This document shows positions 45,754 through 55,573 of a DNA stretch of 64,000 nt, piece by piece (the first letter of the stretch is position 1; every line of letters begins with the position of its first letter). Position numbers and translations under genes: made by a program. Below the pieces are notes generated by a model that saw only the letters and a list, made by a program, of their open reading frames with translations, was not told where the DNA came from and made no database searches. Origin of the DNA: Sphingomonas hankookensis (GTDB lineage: Bacteria; Pseudomonadota; Alphaproteobacteria; Sphingomonadales; Sphingomonadaceae); the NCBI RefSeq assembly GCF_022664465.1, contig NZ_JAKREV010000001.1, forward strand, positions 1 through 64,000, given 5' to 3'.

Positions 45754-47099
45754 GCCCTGCCTCCTACCTGCATATCGTCGATCAAGATCGATCCGGTGCG
45801 GATCGCGCCCAGCCGTTCGACGTCGCTGCCTACCGCAACAATACCGTTCAGCATCGCATTCATGTTGCTCGCCAGCGTCACATCGTTGACCGCATGGACG
45901 ACCTGCCCGTCCTCGACCCACAGGCCGCGCACCGCTTGGGTCCAGTTGCCGCTGGCGGGATCGGTCTTGCCGCCTTGGAACTGCGTGACGACGAGGCCGG
46001 TGCCCAGCATCCGCAGCATCGCGTCCCAGTCGCCGCTCTCGGCGGTGCTGTTCAGGCGCAGATTATAAAAGCCATCGGCATTGCCGGTCGAGGCGAGGCC
46101 CAGCTTGCGCCCCGAAAAGCTCGACAGGAACAACCCTTCGACCACGCCGTCCCGCAGGATCGCGCGCGACGATCCAGCGATCCCTTCGCTGTCTAACCCG
46201 CCGCTCGCCAGCCCCAGCACCTCGAATGGGTCTTCGTGCAGGCTCAGATGCGCGGCGGCCACCTGCCGCCCGATGGGATCGGGCAGGAAGCTCATCCGGC
46301 GATACTGCGCCGCGCCGGTCAGCGCGCCCGCCAGTTCGCCGACCAGAGTGGCGGCGGTGCGCGGTTCGAACAGCACCGGGCAGCGACGGCTGTCGACCGC
46401 CTTTGCACCCAGCGACCGGCGTGCCCTCTCGGCGGCGATGGTCGCCAGCCGTTCTGCCGAAAGCAAATCCTCGACCCGCCGCGCCTGCGACTGGCAGAAA
46501 TCGGAAATGCTGCCGCCTTCGTCCTGCGCCAGCATGACCGTCCAGCGGCTGTCGTTGGAGCGCATCACACTGCGGCAAAAGCCGTCGCTGGTCGCCAGCG
46601 CCCACAGTCCCTCGATCGCTACCGCCACCGACTCGCCGGCGCGCAACCGCTTGTCCGAAGCGGCGATGTCGTTCGCCACCCGGTCGAGCGTTGTCGCCGC
46701 TTCCAGCAGCGTCTCCGGTCCGCGCGGACTATCGGCGTAGATCACCGGCATGGGCGCCGCAAAGGCGAGGCTCTCGGCTTGGGGCATGTCGGCATCCGGA
46801 TCGGGTTGGACATGGTCCGCGATCAACATCGCTTCCTCAACCAGCCGCTCGATCGATGCCCGGTCGAAGGCCGCGGTCGAGGCCGATCCGCGCCGCCCAT
46901 CGTGGAATACCGTCAGGCCAAGGCCCTGCGAACCGCTGCGCTCGGCGGTCTCGACCTCGCCGCCACGCACCGCGATCTTGGCAATGCCCTCATGATGCAC
47001 CGAGGCACGGGCGCGAGCGCCGCGCTTGCTCGCCAGCTCGACCGCCAGCTGCGCCGCATCGCGCAACTCCGCTTCGGTCTGGCTCAATAACTGTGTCAT
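45750..47099 (-). CDS. pmbA: TldE/PmbA metallopeptidase partner subunit
   Basis: A 449-residue homologue of TldD that lacks the HExxxH zinc motif, as expected for the non-catalytic TldE/PmbA partner. Family regions include GSQGLGLTVFHDGRRGSAST and the C-terminal VEDGQVVHAVNDVTLASNM. It would form the peptide-cutting TldD/TldE heterodimer. Its start overlaps the ABC transporter stop and its end overlaps tldD (ATGA at both junctions), so three proteins are translationally linked. Confidence 0.94.
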   Translation of the reverse strand: MTQLLSQTEAELRDAAQLAVELASKRGARARASVHHEGIAKIAVRGGEVETAERSGSQGLGLTVFHDGRRGSASTAAFDRASIERLVEEAMLIADHVQPDPDADMPQAESLAFAAPMPVIYADSPRGPETLLEAATTLDRVANDIAASDKRLRAGESVAVAIEGLWALATSDGFCRSVMRSNDSRWTVMLAQDEGGSISDFCQSQARRVEDLLSAERLATIAAERARRSLGAKAVDSRRCPVLFEPRTAATLVGELAGALTGAAQYRRMSFLPDPIGRQVAAAHLSLHEDPFEVLGLASGGLDSEGIAGSSRAILRDGVVEGLFLSSFSGRKLGLASTGNADGFYNLRLNSTAESGDWDAMLRMLGTGLVVTQFQGGKTDPASGNWTQAVRGLWVEDGQVVHAVNDVTLASNMNAMLNGIVAVGSDVERLGAIRTGSILIDDMQVGGRA

Positions 47100-48898
47100 G
47101 ATTTCATCTCGATTCGCGCCGGCGTCGCATGGCCGTGCTGCAGCTGCAGGCGGTGGGTGTGATAGGATGCCAGCTTCTCGTTATGCACGACGCTGACGAT
47201 GGTCGCGTCCGGCACCGCTGCCAGCACCGATTGGTAGAAATGGGCGGCATTTTCAGCATCGAGCGCACTCGTCGCTTCGTCCAGCACCAGCAGGGTCGGC
47301 CGCTGGAGCAGGATTCGCGCCAGCGCCACCCGCTGCTGCTCGCCCGGCGACAGCTCGTCCTGCCACATGCGCAGCTCGTGCATGGCACTAACATGCGTTT
47401 GCAGCCGGACCACTTCCAACAGCGCCGCAATCAACGCATCGTCATGATCCTCCGCGCGGTCGGGGAAGCAGATCGCGGCCTTCAGTGTGCCCAGCGGCAG
47501 GTAGAGGCGCTGTGGCACCAGCATCGCGGTGCCCGCTCGCGTCATCGCCACCTGGCCCATACCGTCCGGCCACAGCCCGGCGATTGCGCGCAGCAGCGTC
47601 GTCTTGCCGTTCCCAGAAGGTCCCTCGACCACCCAACGCTCGCCGTTGCGGATCGTCCAGTCGGCGACCTCCAGCAGCGGCGCGCCATTGGGGCGGCGCA
47701 GTATCAGCCCGGTCGTGCTGATCGCCACGCCCTCGGCCGTGCCGCCCGGCGTGAAACCGATGCCGCGTGGTCGTTCGTAATCGATCGCATCGTCCAGCGC
47801 CTTCAGACGGTTGATGTTGGCGACCTGTCGCGCGATGCCCGGATAGGCCTGGACGATATAGGACAGGCTGGTAGCGAATTGGGTGAAAGCGTCGCGCGCA
47901 CCCTGAACCTGGCCGAAGGTGATCGCCCCGGCAAAATATTTCGGTACGGTCAGGAACAGCGGCACGACCTGCATGGTCCGTTGATAAACGTCCTGCCCCG
48001 CGCTCAGCCCCATATTGGCCAGCATCAGTTGATAGAAGTTGCGGCGGATATTCGCGAAGGCGTTCGTTAGGCCGTCCTTCTCGATCGCTTGCGCGTTGGA
48101 AAAGGCGATCTGCTCGCCGTTGCGGCGAACGTGGATCAAGCCGGCGCGGTAATCGGCTTCGTAATGCTGTTCGCGCATCTTGCGACGGACGAACGGCTTG
48201 CCGATCCAGGTGATGAAGGCTGTACCGAAGACCACATAGCCGACCGAGAACCAGATCAGATCGCCACCGGGCAGCGGTATGCGATAGCCGAACAGCGGGA
48301 GCGTGAGGGGCGACGAGGTTTGCAGCAGGATGGCAGCGAAGGCGACCGCACGGACCAAGCTGAAGATGATCGAGATCACGATGCTGAGCGGAGACTGGCC
48401 ATATTCCAGCCCCATCGACGTGAAGGCGCGGAGATCTTCGGCGATGCGCTGGTCGGGATTGTCGATCATCCGCAACCGCTCGATCTCGTAGAAGCGGTCG
48501 CGGGCGAACCAGCGCCCCAGATACCAGTCGTTCAGCCACCGCCGCCACCGGATCGACAGCGTCCAGCCGACGAGATTGTGGAGGACCTGCGTCCCGATCG
48601 CCATCCCGGAAATCATTATGAACTTCACGACCAGCGACAGGAACAGTCCGCCCTGCCGTTGCTCGATCGTATCGTAGAATTCACGCTGCCATGTGTTCAA
48701 CAGCAGGAAGACCGAGGTCGTGCTGACCTCGATCAAGCAATAGCACGTGACCAGAAACCATGCCCATTTCCAGTCGTCCGACACGAAGTAGCGCGTGCTC
48801 AGCCGCCACGCATGTGCCCAGCGCTCGCGCGCCGGTTGGGTGGACTGGAGACCCGCCTCGCGGCGGGTCTCCTCGACATTGGCTGGGGGTGGCATCAT
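47096..48898 (-). CDS. SbmA/BacA-like ABC transporter with fused ATPase (BclA/YddA type)
   Basis: A 600-residue fusion. Residues 1-340 form an SbmA/BacA-like membrane domain with about six helices (including WQREFYDTIEQR and the WRRWLNDWYLGRW region typical of this group). Residues 370-600 form an ABC ATPase: Walker A GPSGNGKTT, signature LSPGEQQRVALARI, Walker B LLVLDEATSALD. Relatives import peptides such as microcins or plant NCR peptides. It starts 17 bp after the STN-type TonB receptor and overlaps tldE. The inferred role is inner-membrane import of a peptide that TldD/TldE then processes. Confidence 0.9.
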   Translation of the reverse strand: MMPPPANVEETRREAGLQSTQPARERWAHAWRLSTRYFVSDDWKWAWFLVTCYCLIEVSTTSVFLLLNTWQREFYDTIEQRQGGLFLSLVVKFIMISGMAIGTQVLHNLVGWTLSIRWRRWLNDWYLGRWFARDRFYEIERLRMIDNPDQRIAEDLRAFTSMGLEYGQSPLSIVISIIFSLVRAVAFAAILLQTSSPLTLPLFGYRIPLPGGDLIWFSVGYVVFGTAFITWIGKPFVRRKMREQHYEADYRAGLIHVRRNGEQIAFSNAQAIEKDGLTNAFANIRRNFYQLMLANMGLSAGQDVYQRTMQVVPLFLTVPKYFAGAITFGQVQGARDAFTQFATSLSYIVQAYPGIARQVANINRLKALDDAIDYERPRGIGFTPGGTAEGVAISTTGLILRRPNGAPLLEVADWTIRNGERWVVEGPSGNGKTTLLRAIAGLWPDGMGQVAMTRAGTAMLVPQRLYLPLGTLKAAICFPDRAEDHDDALIAALLEVVRLQTHVSAMHELRMWQDELSPGEQQRVALARILLQRPTLLVLDEATSALDAENAAHFYQSVLAAVPDATIVSVVHNEKLASYHTHRLQLQHGHATPARIEMKS

Positions 48899-48915
48899 TG
48901 GTCTGGACTACCCCG

Positions 48916-51255
48916 TCAGAACAAGCGTTTGGAAATGCTGACGCGCACGCTACGCGGCTCACTGACGGGAACGTACGTGAAGATGCTTGTCGATCCGTAG
49001 TTTCTCCGGTTGAAGATGTTGCGGACGCCGACGTTGAGGTCGAAGCCAGCGACGCTCAGGAACCCATTGGCATCGACCTGTCGCGAAGGCGGCACGACAT
49101 ACTGGCCAAGAACATTGGCAAAGGAGCTCGACCGTCCGTACAGACCGGCCGACACGCCGCCATTAACGTCGTCCGAGATCTTCGTGCGGTAGGTCGAATA
49201 GACGCTGTACGTGTCACGCGGCTGGTTAGCGACAGTCGTCTGCGTGGTCGTCGTCGACAGCAGAGCGTATTTGGTGCGGGTCAGCGACGCCAACACCGTC
49301 CATCCCGGCAGCAACTGACCTGCAACGTTCAGGTCGATGCCCCGCCCACGCTGACCCGGCCCGGGCAGCAGGTTCGTCGGATCGCTCGGGTCGCGAATGA
49401 CGATATTGTCCTGCTGAATATCGAAATAGGACGCATTGATCGTCGCGCGCTTGTTGAACAGGTCGAGCTTGACGCCCGCCTCCTTGTTGGTGGTGATGAT
49501 GTTCGGCAGGAGCGATCCGTCCCTGGCGGGGGTAAAGGTCGCCTGTTCCCCGCGCGAATAGTTGGCGAAGATTGAGAGCGCGTCCGTGGCATCGAAGATG
49601 ATGCCCGCGCTCGGCGATGTACCGTCCTTGTGTTGTTTCGTTATCGGCGAGGGGCCGGCGAAAAACGTCTGTGACTGGTTGTCAAACCAATTTTTGCGAA
49701 CGCCGCCCAGCACCTTGACCTTCCAGAACTCGATCAGCGCCTGACCATAGACCCCTTGTTGCTTGCCACTGGTGCGGACCAGCACGTTGCCGAACGCTGA
49801 CCAAGGCGGGACGATCACGGTGGTATTGGCGCCGAGCGGCGGGCTGACGAACGTCGGACTGCTCAGCCCGCTTCGCTGCTCCGAGGAGCCGTCGCTGTAA
49901 TTGTAGCCTACGTTGAAGCTTGCCTTCAAAGCGTCACCGATATGCGTCTTGACCCGCAGAAAACCGTCGATGGCGTTGGACGACCCCTCCTGCTGCGACC
50001 CGGTAAAGCTCGCGATCACGAGACCCGTGCGACTGCTGTAACCGACGTTGCTGACCCGAGCGATCAACTGGGTCTGATCATGCATGCCGCGTACCACCAG
50101 CTCGACGCCCGGCACGATCTGACGCGTTGCATCGAACGAGAAACGCTTGGTGTTGACTTCGACATATTGGTCGGACTTGAGAATCGGCACCGACGGATCG
50201 CGGTCGATGATCTGCCGCGACACCCGATCGAACAACGTATAGGCACCGATGCCGCTTTTCGATTCGTTGATGCTGGCACCGATCACGATGTCGGTCAGGC
50301 GATCCTTGTACCGCAGCGACGGCGCGAACAGCCAGTTCTTGTCGCCGGTATAACCGCCATAATTATGGTCCATCGTCTGCCCGCTGGCGATGACGCGGCC
50401 CGATAGCTTGTTGTCGGCGGTGATTGCATTGTTCGCATCGAGCACGCCACGGACCAGCCCGAACGAACCCGTGTCGAACCCGACGGCCAGCCGCTCCTCG
50501 GCGCTGGGCTTCTTCGTCACGACGTTGACGTTACCGCCCAGATTATTGAACCCGGACAGGATCGCATCGGGCCCCTTCAAAACTTCGACCCGCTCGATAT
50601 TGGCGACCGGCTGATCGGCGCCCGCGTTGACGCCGTATTGCGACGTCGTGGTCAGGCCGTTGACCAGTCCTCCTGCAAAAAAGCCGCGAACTGTATAGGT
50701 GGCGCCCCCGTTGCCGCTGTTCTGCTGCGCCGTCACCCCGCCTGCGTTACGCAGGATGTCGGTGATGCTGAGCGCTTGCTGTTCCTCGATCGTCTTGGCG
50801 GTGATGACCTGCGTGTTGCGCGGCTGGTTGCGCAGGCCCAGGCCGTTGCGATCGGATGTCGTCGCTGCGCGGACCAGCACGCTGGTTTCTGCCTCGTCGC
50901 GGCGGGCGGTCACGACGATCTCGCTCACGACGACCAGGCCGCCCTGCGTCCCCGGTATGACCGTCAGGCCCAGCCCCTTGATCGCCATCTCGATCGCTTC
51001 ACGCGCCGACCGCGCGTTGCTGACCGGTTGCGACGTCAGCGTCTTTACGGCATCGGGATCGAAATTGACGTTTACGCCGGACTGCCGGCCGATCGTGTCA
51101 AGAGCGCGGTCCAGCGGCATCGCGGGAACCGTGATGCCGCCCCCCGGGGCCACCTGCGCCATGGCCGTGCCCGGCAGGCTCGCACCGAATGCGGCGATGA
51201 CACCGAGGCTTGCAGCCCCTAACAGACGACGCACGTTACCAGTCAGATTCAACAT
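48916..51255 (-). CDS. TonB-dependent receptor with N-terminal STN signalling domain
   Basis: About 779 residues. The signal peptide ends GTAMAQ. The STN (secretin/TonB short N-terminal) domain spans about residues 40-110 (ITVPAMPLDRALDTI, then ARSAREAIEMAIKG), followed by a plug with YTVRGFFAGG and VEVLKGPDAILSGF. The barrel ends VSISKRLF with the terminal phenylalanine. This is the FecA/FpvA architecture used for siderophores or other small ligands, including lasso peptides in sphingomonads. STN receptors usually signal to a FecR/ECF sigma pair, but none is nearby; a LysR gene lies upstream instead. First gene of the receptor/ABC/TldE/TldD chain. Confidence 0.93.
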   Translation of the reverse strand: MLNLTGNVRRLLGAASLGVIAAFGASLPGTAMAQVAPGGGITVPAMPLDRALDTIGRQSGVNVNFDPDAVKTLTSQPVSNARSAREAIEMAIKGLGLTVIPGTQGGLVVVSEIVVTARRDEAETSVLVRAATTSDRNGLGLRNQPRNTQVITAKTIEEQQALSITDILRNAGGVTAQQNSGNGGATYTVRGFFAGGLVNGLTTTSQYGVNAGADQPVANIERVEVLKGPDAILSGFNNLGGNVNVVTKKPSAEERLAVGFDTGSFGLVRGVLDANNAITADNKLSGRVIASGQTMDHNYGGYTGDKNWLFAPSLRYKDRLTDIVIGASINESKSGIGAYTLFDRVSRQIIDRDPSVPILKSDQYVEVNTKRFSFDATRQIVPGVELVVRGMHDQTQLIARVSNVGYSSRTGLVIASFTGSQQEGSSNAIDGFLRVKTHIGDALKASFNVGYNYSDGSSEQRSGLSSPTFVSPPLGANTTVIVPPWSAFGNVLVRTSGKQQGVYGQALIEFWKVKVLGGVRKNWFDNQSQTFFAGPSPITKQHKDGTSPSAGIIFDATDALSIFANYSRGEQATFTPARDGSLLPNIITTNKEAGVKLDLFNKRATINASYFDIQQDNIVIRDPSDPTNLLPGPGQRGRGIDLNVAGQLLPGWTVLASLTRTKYALLSTTTTQTTVANQPRDTYSVYSTYRTKISDDVNGGVSAGLYGRSSSFANVLGQYVVPPSRQVDANGFLSVAGFDLNVGVRNIFNRRNYGSTSIFTYVPVSEPRSVRVSISKRLF

Positions 51256-51260
51256 ATAAT

Positions 51261-51269
51261 CCCCCCCCC
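51261..51269 (-). promoter_or_regulatory. Nine-base G tract before receptor start
   Basis: On the coding strand nine consecutive G residues sit just before ATTAT and the receptor ATG at 51255. The tract doubles as the only Shine-Dalgarno candidate. Its length could vary by strand slippage and change the ribosome-site spacing. Phase variation is possible but unproven. The remainder of the 51256-51501 gap shows no palindrome I trust. Confidence 0.4.
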
Positions 51270-51501
51270 AGGACGCGCACCATCGTCGCAAGGCACAGCC
51301 ATGCGTCGAATGGGACAAAGCCCCTTTGGTCAAACGGTTAGCGCCTCGCGGCGTGTAATGCGGTGGCAACCCTCGAAGGATGCAACCGCAGCCGTACTCC
51401 TGCAGACGGTGTTCCATGTCTTGACGCCTTGCCGCGCCAGCCGGATTTTCTGTCTGGGGTAATGCTATGCTTCACTCATATTACAGGCAAATTCGAAGTG
51501 T

Positions 51502-52524
51502 TCACGCCCCCATGAGCGGTATTGATGACGATTGCCGCCGCCACGCATAGGGTGAAGATTGCTCGATCTGCGTGACGAACCAATTGAGCATCGGATCACG
51601 ACGCTTGTGCGCCGCGCACTGCACAACGATGGTCGTTGCGCGTTTAACAAATGGTGGCGCAACCACCCTGACGGGCAGGATCGATGCGTAATATTGAAAC
51701 AGCCACCCGCTCCCCGTGGCGATCAGATCGCTGCCGATGATGATGGTTGGCAACGCCGCCTGCGACGTCGCGCGCATCACGACCTTGCGCGCCTTGAGCA
51801 GCTCGGCAGCGTGGGGATCGCCGGCGAAGGCCGACCATCGATCGTCGCGCGCGACCACATGTCGTGCAGCACGGTATGTATCCTCATCGATTTCGTATTT
51901 GCCTACCAGCTTGGAATGCTCCGTCCATATCATACAGGAACTGTCATCATCGACGATCGGCACCCGTTCCAGCTCGGGAAGGGCCGCATCCAACGGCAGG
52001 ACGAGCAGGTCGGCGCCCAGGTCGATTGCTCGACGTGGATCGGCTGCGTCCAGCGGAATGACGTTGATGGTCAGGTTCGGCGCGGTGTTGACCAAGACGC
52101 GCTGCACGGTCCCCAACAGCATCTGCTCGATGGCGTCCGGCGCCGCCACTGTGATCGTTCCCGACGAAGTCGGCGGATCGAAGATCAGCGAGAAATTGAA
52201 CGTCCCGTCGATCTCGCGCATCACTCGGCGAGCCTCGTCGCGCAGCGCGAGGCCCAGCGGCGTCATCTGCTTCTCGCCGTTCAGATACGTGACGAGATCG
52301 TCGGTAAAATGCTCGCGCAACCGGCGCAACGCATGGCTCATCGCCGATTGGCTGAGTCGTACCCGCCGTCCGGCTTCGGTCAGTGTCGGCGCATGGAGGA
52401 TGGAGTCGAGCGGGTAGAGCAGGTTCAGGTTGAGCCGGTGAACGGGTGTCTCCTCGGCAGGTTCGTGGATGCTGCTCTTGCCGCTCATCGATCGATCGTC
52501 GGTCACTACCGTCCCCCCATCCAA
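51502..52524 (-). CDS. LysR-family regulator (NodD/SyrM-like group)
   Basis: 340 residues. The winged helix-turn-helix covers about 30-95 (LTEAGRRVRLSQSAMSHALRRLREHF). DDLVTYLNGEKQMTPLGLAL is typical of the NodD/SyrM-like branch, and the effector domain follows. The first ATG gives a 25-30 residue N-terminal extension; ATG 52488 is a possible shorter start. It lies 247 bp upstream of the STN receptor on the same strand, so it may control that operon, although it is not divergent as is usual. Confidence 0.87.
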   Translation of the reverse strand: MDGGTVVTDDRSMSGKSSIHEPAEETPVHRLNLNLLYPLDSILHAPTLTEAGRRVRLSQSAMSHALRRLREHFTDDLVTYLNGEKQMTPLGLALRDEARRVMREIDGTFNFSLIFDPPTSSGTITVAAPDAIEQMLLGTVQRVLVNTAPNLTINVIPLDAADPRRAIDLGADLLVLPLDAALPELERVPIVDDDSSCMIWTEHSKLVGKYEIDEDTYRAARHVVARDDRWSAFAGDPHAAELLKARKVVMRATSQAALPTIIIGSDLIATGSGWLFQYYASILPVRVVAPPFVKRATTIVVQCAAHKRRDPMLNWFVTQIEQSSPYAWRRQSSSIPLMGA

Positions 52525-52637
52525 GCCGTCCCACGGGACGCCGGACGCTTACGCGTCCACCTGCAACCGTCAATCACACCAAAGCAGGGCTGGCAGTCGT
52601 TGCCGGGGCTCGGCTATGACGTAAACGTCCATGTGCG

Positions 52638-54011
52638 TCATACCGGGTCGCTCCCCAGCTTCATGTCTTCCAACGCGACCCCGTTGGTCTCCGGCATCAC
52701 CCGCGCGGTCCATGCTAGCTGCAGCAGCATCATCGCGCCGAAGAACGCAAAGACCCAGCCGCCGACCGCGCTGGCCACGATCGGGAACAGCCAGGTGATG
52801 GCCGCCGCCGCGACCCAGTGGGTGGTCGATCCGAGCGCCTGCCCCTTGCCGCGCACCGCGCTGGGGAACACTTCGGAGATGAAGACCCAGATCACCGCCC
52901 CCTGGCTGATGGCGAATGCGGCGATGAAGGCGAGCAGGCCGCCAAGGATCAACGTGCCGTCCGGCGCGGCACGCTCCAGCTGCCAGCCTACCAGCAGCAA
53001 GGCAGCGGCACAGACGATCGACCCAACCAACAGCAAGGGCCGCCGTCCGAACCGGTCGATGAAGAACAGCGCCGCGATCGTGAACAGCAGGTTGGTGCCG
53101 CCGACCGCGATCGACTGCAGCAACGCGCTATCGGCCCCGGCACCGGCCAGCTCGAAGATGCGCGGCGCATAGTAAAGCAGCGCGTTGATCCCCGACAGCT
53201 GGTTGAACAGGGCGATGGCGATCGCACAGGCGACCGGGAAACGGTGCGCGCGTTGGAACAGGCGGGTATCGCTCTGGCCGGCATCGCGGCGTTCCGCGGC
53301 CTCGATCCGCGCCAGTTCGGCCTGCGGATCGATAAAGCCCAACCGCGCCATGACCTGCGCGGCCTTCGCCTGCTCTCCCTGCACTGCCAGCCAGCGTGGG
53401 CTTTCGGGCAGGACGAAGGTGACCGCGAGGAACAGGATCGACGGCAGCGCGACGACGCCGAACATCCACCGCCACGCCGCCTCGGGCGGCAGGGCCTGTG
53501 CGATCAGATAGTTGCTGAGGAACGCGATCACGATGCCCAGCACGATGTTGAGCTGGTTCATCGCGACCAGCCGACCGCGGAACTTCGCCGGCGACACCTC
53601 GGCGATGTAGATCGGCGTCACCACCGATGCCGCGCCGATGGCAAGGCCGCCCAGAAAGCGGAACGCGATCAGCATCGGCCAGCTTTGCGCGAGCCCGGTA
53701 CCCAGGGACGATACGACATAGGCGATCGCGACCGACAGCATGATAGCCTTGCGCCCATAGCGGTCGGCCGGCGCGCCGGTGACCAGCGACCCGATCACGG
53801 TACCGATCAATGCCGACGCGACCGTGAACCCCAACGACGCATCGGTCAGCGCGAACCGCGCCTGCAATGCCTGCGTCGCACCCGAAATGACGGCGGTATC
53901 GAACCCGAACAGCAACCCGCCCAGCGCCGCCCCCGCCGCGCTCAGGATGATCGCGGTCGTCGCCCGCGCGTCGTCCACTTGGCCCCCCGTCGGCGTCACG
54001 ACTTCCTGCAT
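52638..54011 (-). CDS. Sugar-porter family MFS transporter (candidate glycerol/polyol symporter)
   Basis: 457 residues, 12 predicted helices. Sugar-porter signatures: ADRYGRKA, RFLGGLAIGAASVVTPIYIAEVSP, LPESPRWL, INALLYYAPRIF, DRFGRRPLL and VMPETNG. ATG 54011 overlaps the glpD stop as TGATG and has GGAGG upstream, so it is cotranslated with glpD. No GlpF or GlpT is present, so this carrier may bring in glycerol or another polyol, as yeast Stl1 of the same family does. The substrate is an inference from the operon alone. Confidence 0.9.
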   Translation of the reverse strand: MQEVVTPTGGQVDDARATTAIILSAAGAALGGLLFGFDTAVISGATQALQARFALTDASLGFTVASALIGTVIGSLVTGAPADRYGRKAIMLSVAIAYVVSSLGTGLAQSWPMLIAFRFLGGLAIGAASVVTPIYIAEVSPAKFRGRLVAMNQLNIVLGIVIAFLSNYLIAQALPPEAAWRWMFGVVALPSILFLAVTFVLPESPRWLAVQGEQAKAAQVMARLGFIDPQAELARIEAAERRDAGQSDTRLFQRAHRFPVACAIAIALFNQLSGINALLYYAPRIFELAGAGADSALLQSIAVGGTNLLFTIAALFFIDRFGRRPLLLVGSIVCAAALLLVGWQLERAAPDGTLILGGLLAFIAAFAISQGAVIWVFISEVFPSAVRGKGQALGSTTHWVAAAAITWLFPIVASAVGGWVFAFFGAMMLLQLAWTARVMPETNGVALEDMKLGSDPV

Positions 54012-55573
54012 CAACCGCCTCCCTGTGCGCGTGAATCGGTCGGCAAGGACCCGATCCCTCGGTCATTGCCCGGTCCCCTCGCGATGTCCATGAGGTAACC
54101 GGTCAGCCGCTCGACGGTGCCGGACGGAACATGGAGCCCCAGTTTGCTGCGGCGATAGAGGATATCCTCCGCGGTGACCGCCCATTCGGTCTCGCGCAGA
54201 TAGGCGACTTCGCGCGTCGTCAGTCCGCCGCCCAGATCTTCGCCCAGTCCCGCAACGGTCTTCGCATCGCCCAGCAGGTCGATTGTCCGGGTGCCATAGG
54301 CCCGCACGAGGCGCCGCAGCAATGGCTGTGGCAGACCGGGCCGCGCCGCGATCAATCGCGCCAGATACGCCTCGAAATCGGCAAAGTCGCCGCCGGGCAG
54401 CGGCGCGTCCGCGGTCCATGCGCCGGGCGCTGCCGGAAAGAATGGCGAGAGCTTTTCCAGCGCATGTTCCGCGAGCTTGCGATAGGTCGTGATCTTGCCG
54501 CCGAAGATGCTCAGCATCGGTGCCTGCTGGCCTGCGGTATCGAGGTCCAGCACGTAGTCGCGAGTGACGGCCGATGCATTGCCGGCATGGTCGTCATACA
54601 GCGGACGAATGCCGGCATAGCTCCAGACGATTCGATCGCGATCGACGGGGCGGGTGAAATAGCGAGCAATCGTATCGAGCAAATACTGCGTTTCGCCCGG
54701 CGCGATCGCGGCCTTGGCGGGCGGACCTTCCCACGGTTCGTCGGTGGTGCCGACCAGCGTGAAATCGCGCTCATAGGGAATGGCGAACACGATGCGGCGA
54801 TCGGGGTTCTGCAGCATGAAGGCGTGATCGCCGTCGTACAGCCGCGGCACGACGATATGGCTTCCCTTGACCAGCCGGACCGTACGCTCGCGATCCCCGC
54901 CGCCGGCCCGTTCCAGCACGTCGGCGACCCACGGCCCGGCGGCGTTGACCAGCACCCGCGCGCGCACCGTCCGTTCGCCCTGCGCATCGGCGATCGTCGC
55001 GCTCCACCCCGCATCGTCGCGTCGCGCCGCGATCAACCGGGTGCGCGTCGCGATACAGGCGCCCCGATCCGCGGCGTCGCGCGCGTTCAGCACGACCAGC
55101 CGGCTATCCTCCACCCAGCAATCCGAATAGACGAAACCGCGCCCCCCGCGGTCCTGCAACCCATCGCCGATCGCACCATCCAGCCGCACCGTCTCGGTCG
55201 CCGGCAGTCGCTTGCGCCCGCCCAGATGGTCGTAGAGGAACAGCCCTAATCGGACCATCCACCCCGGCCGCGGCGACCGGGTCTGCGGCAATACGAAGCG
55301 CAACGGCCAGATGATGTGCGGCGCCACCCGCCACAGTCGCTCGCGTTCGATCAGCGCTTCGCGGACCAGCCGGAACTCGCCATATTCCAGATAGCGCAGG
55401 CCACCATGGATCAGCTTCGTTGATGCCGACGAGGTGTGGCTGGCAAGGTCGTCCTGCTCGACCAGCAGCACCGACAGCCCGCGTCCGGCCGCATCGCGCG
55501 CGATCCCCGCGCCGTTGATCCCGCCACCGACCACCAGCAGGTCGAATGCGGCTTGCGTGGTTGCGCCGGTCAT
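54011..55573 (-). CDS. glpD: Aerobic glycerol-3-phosphate dehydrogenase
   Basis: About 520 residues, FAD-dependent and membrane-associated. It has LLVVGGGINGAGIARDAAGRGL, STKLIHGGLRYLEYGEF, and the C-terminal DAO-domain region (TAEDILYRRSKLGLH). It oxidises glycerol-3-phosphate to dihydroxyacetone phosphate, passing electrons to quinone. The start is ATG 55573 (ATG 55582 is possible). It is divergent from glpK with only about 64 bp between the starts, so they should share a control region, and it is cotranscribed with the MFS gene. Confidence 0.95.
   Translation of the reverse strand: MTGATTQAAFDLLVVGGGINGAGIARDAAGRGLSVLLVEQDDLASHTSSASTKLIHGGLRYLEYGEFRLVREALIERERLWRVAPHIIWPLRFVLPQTRSPRPGWMVRLGLFLYDHLGGRKRLPATETVRLDGAIGDGLQDRGGRGFVYSDCWVEDSRLVVLNARDAADRGACIATRTRLIAARRDDAGWSATIADAQGERTVRARVLVNAAGPWVADVLERAGGGDRERTVRLVKGSHIVVPRLYDGDHAFMLQNPDRRIVFAIPYERDFTLVGTTDEPWEGPPAKAAIAPGETQYLLDTIARYFTRPVDRDRIVWSYAGIRPLYDDHAGNASAVTRDYVLDLDTAGQQAPMLSIFGGKITTYRKLAEHALEKLSPFFPAAPGAWTADAPLPGGDFADFEAYLARLIAARPGLPQPLLRRLVRAYGTRTIDLLGDAKTVAGLGEDLGGGLTTREVAYLRETEWAVTAEDILYRRSKLGLHVPSGTVERLTGYLMDIARGPGNDRGIGSLPTDSRAQGGG

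Noticed and set aside
48916..51255. STN receptor as part of a FecIR-type sigma/anti-sigma signalling unit
   Set aside because: No ECF sigma factor or FecR-like gene is encoded on either side; only a LysR gene is near.
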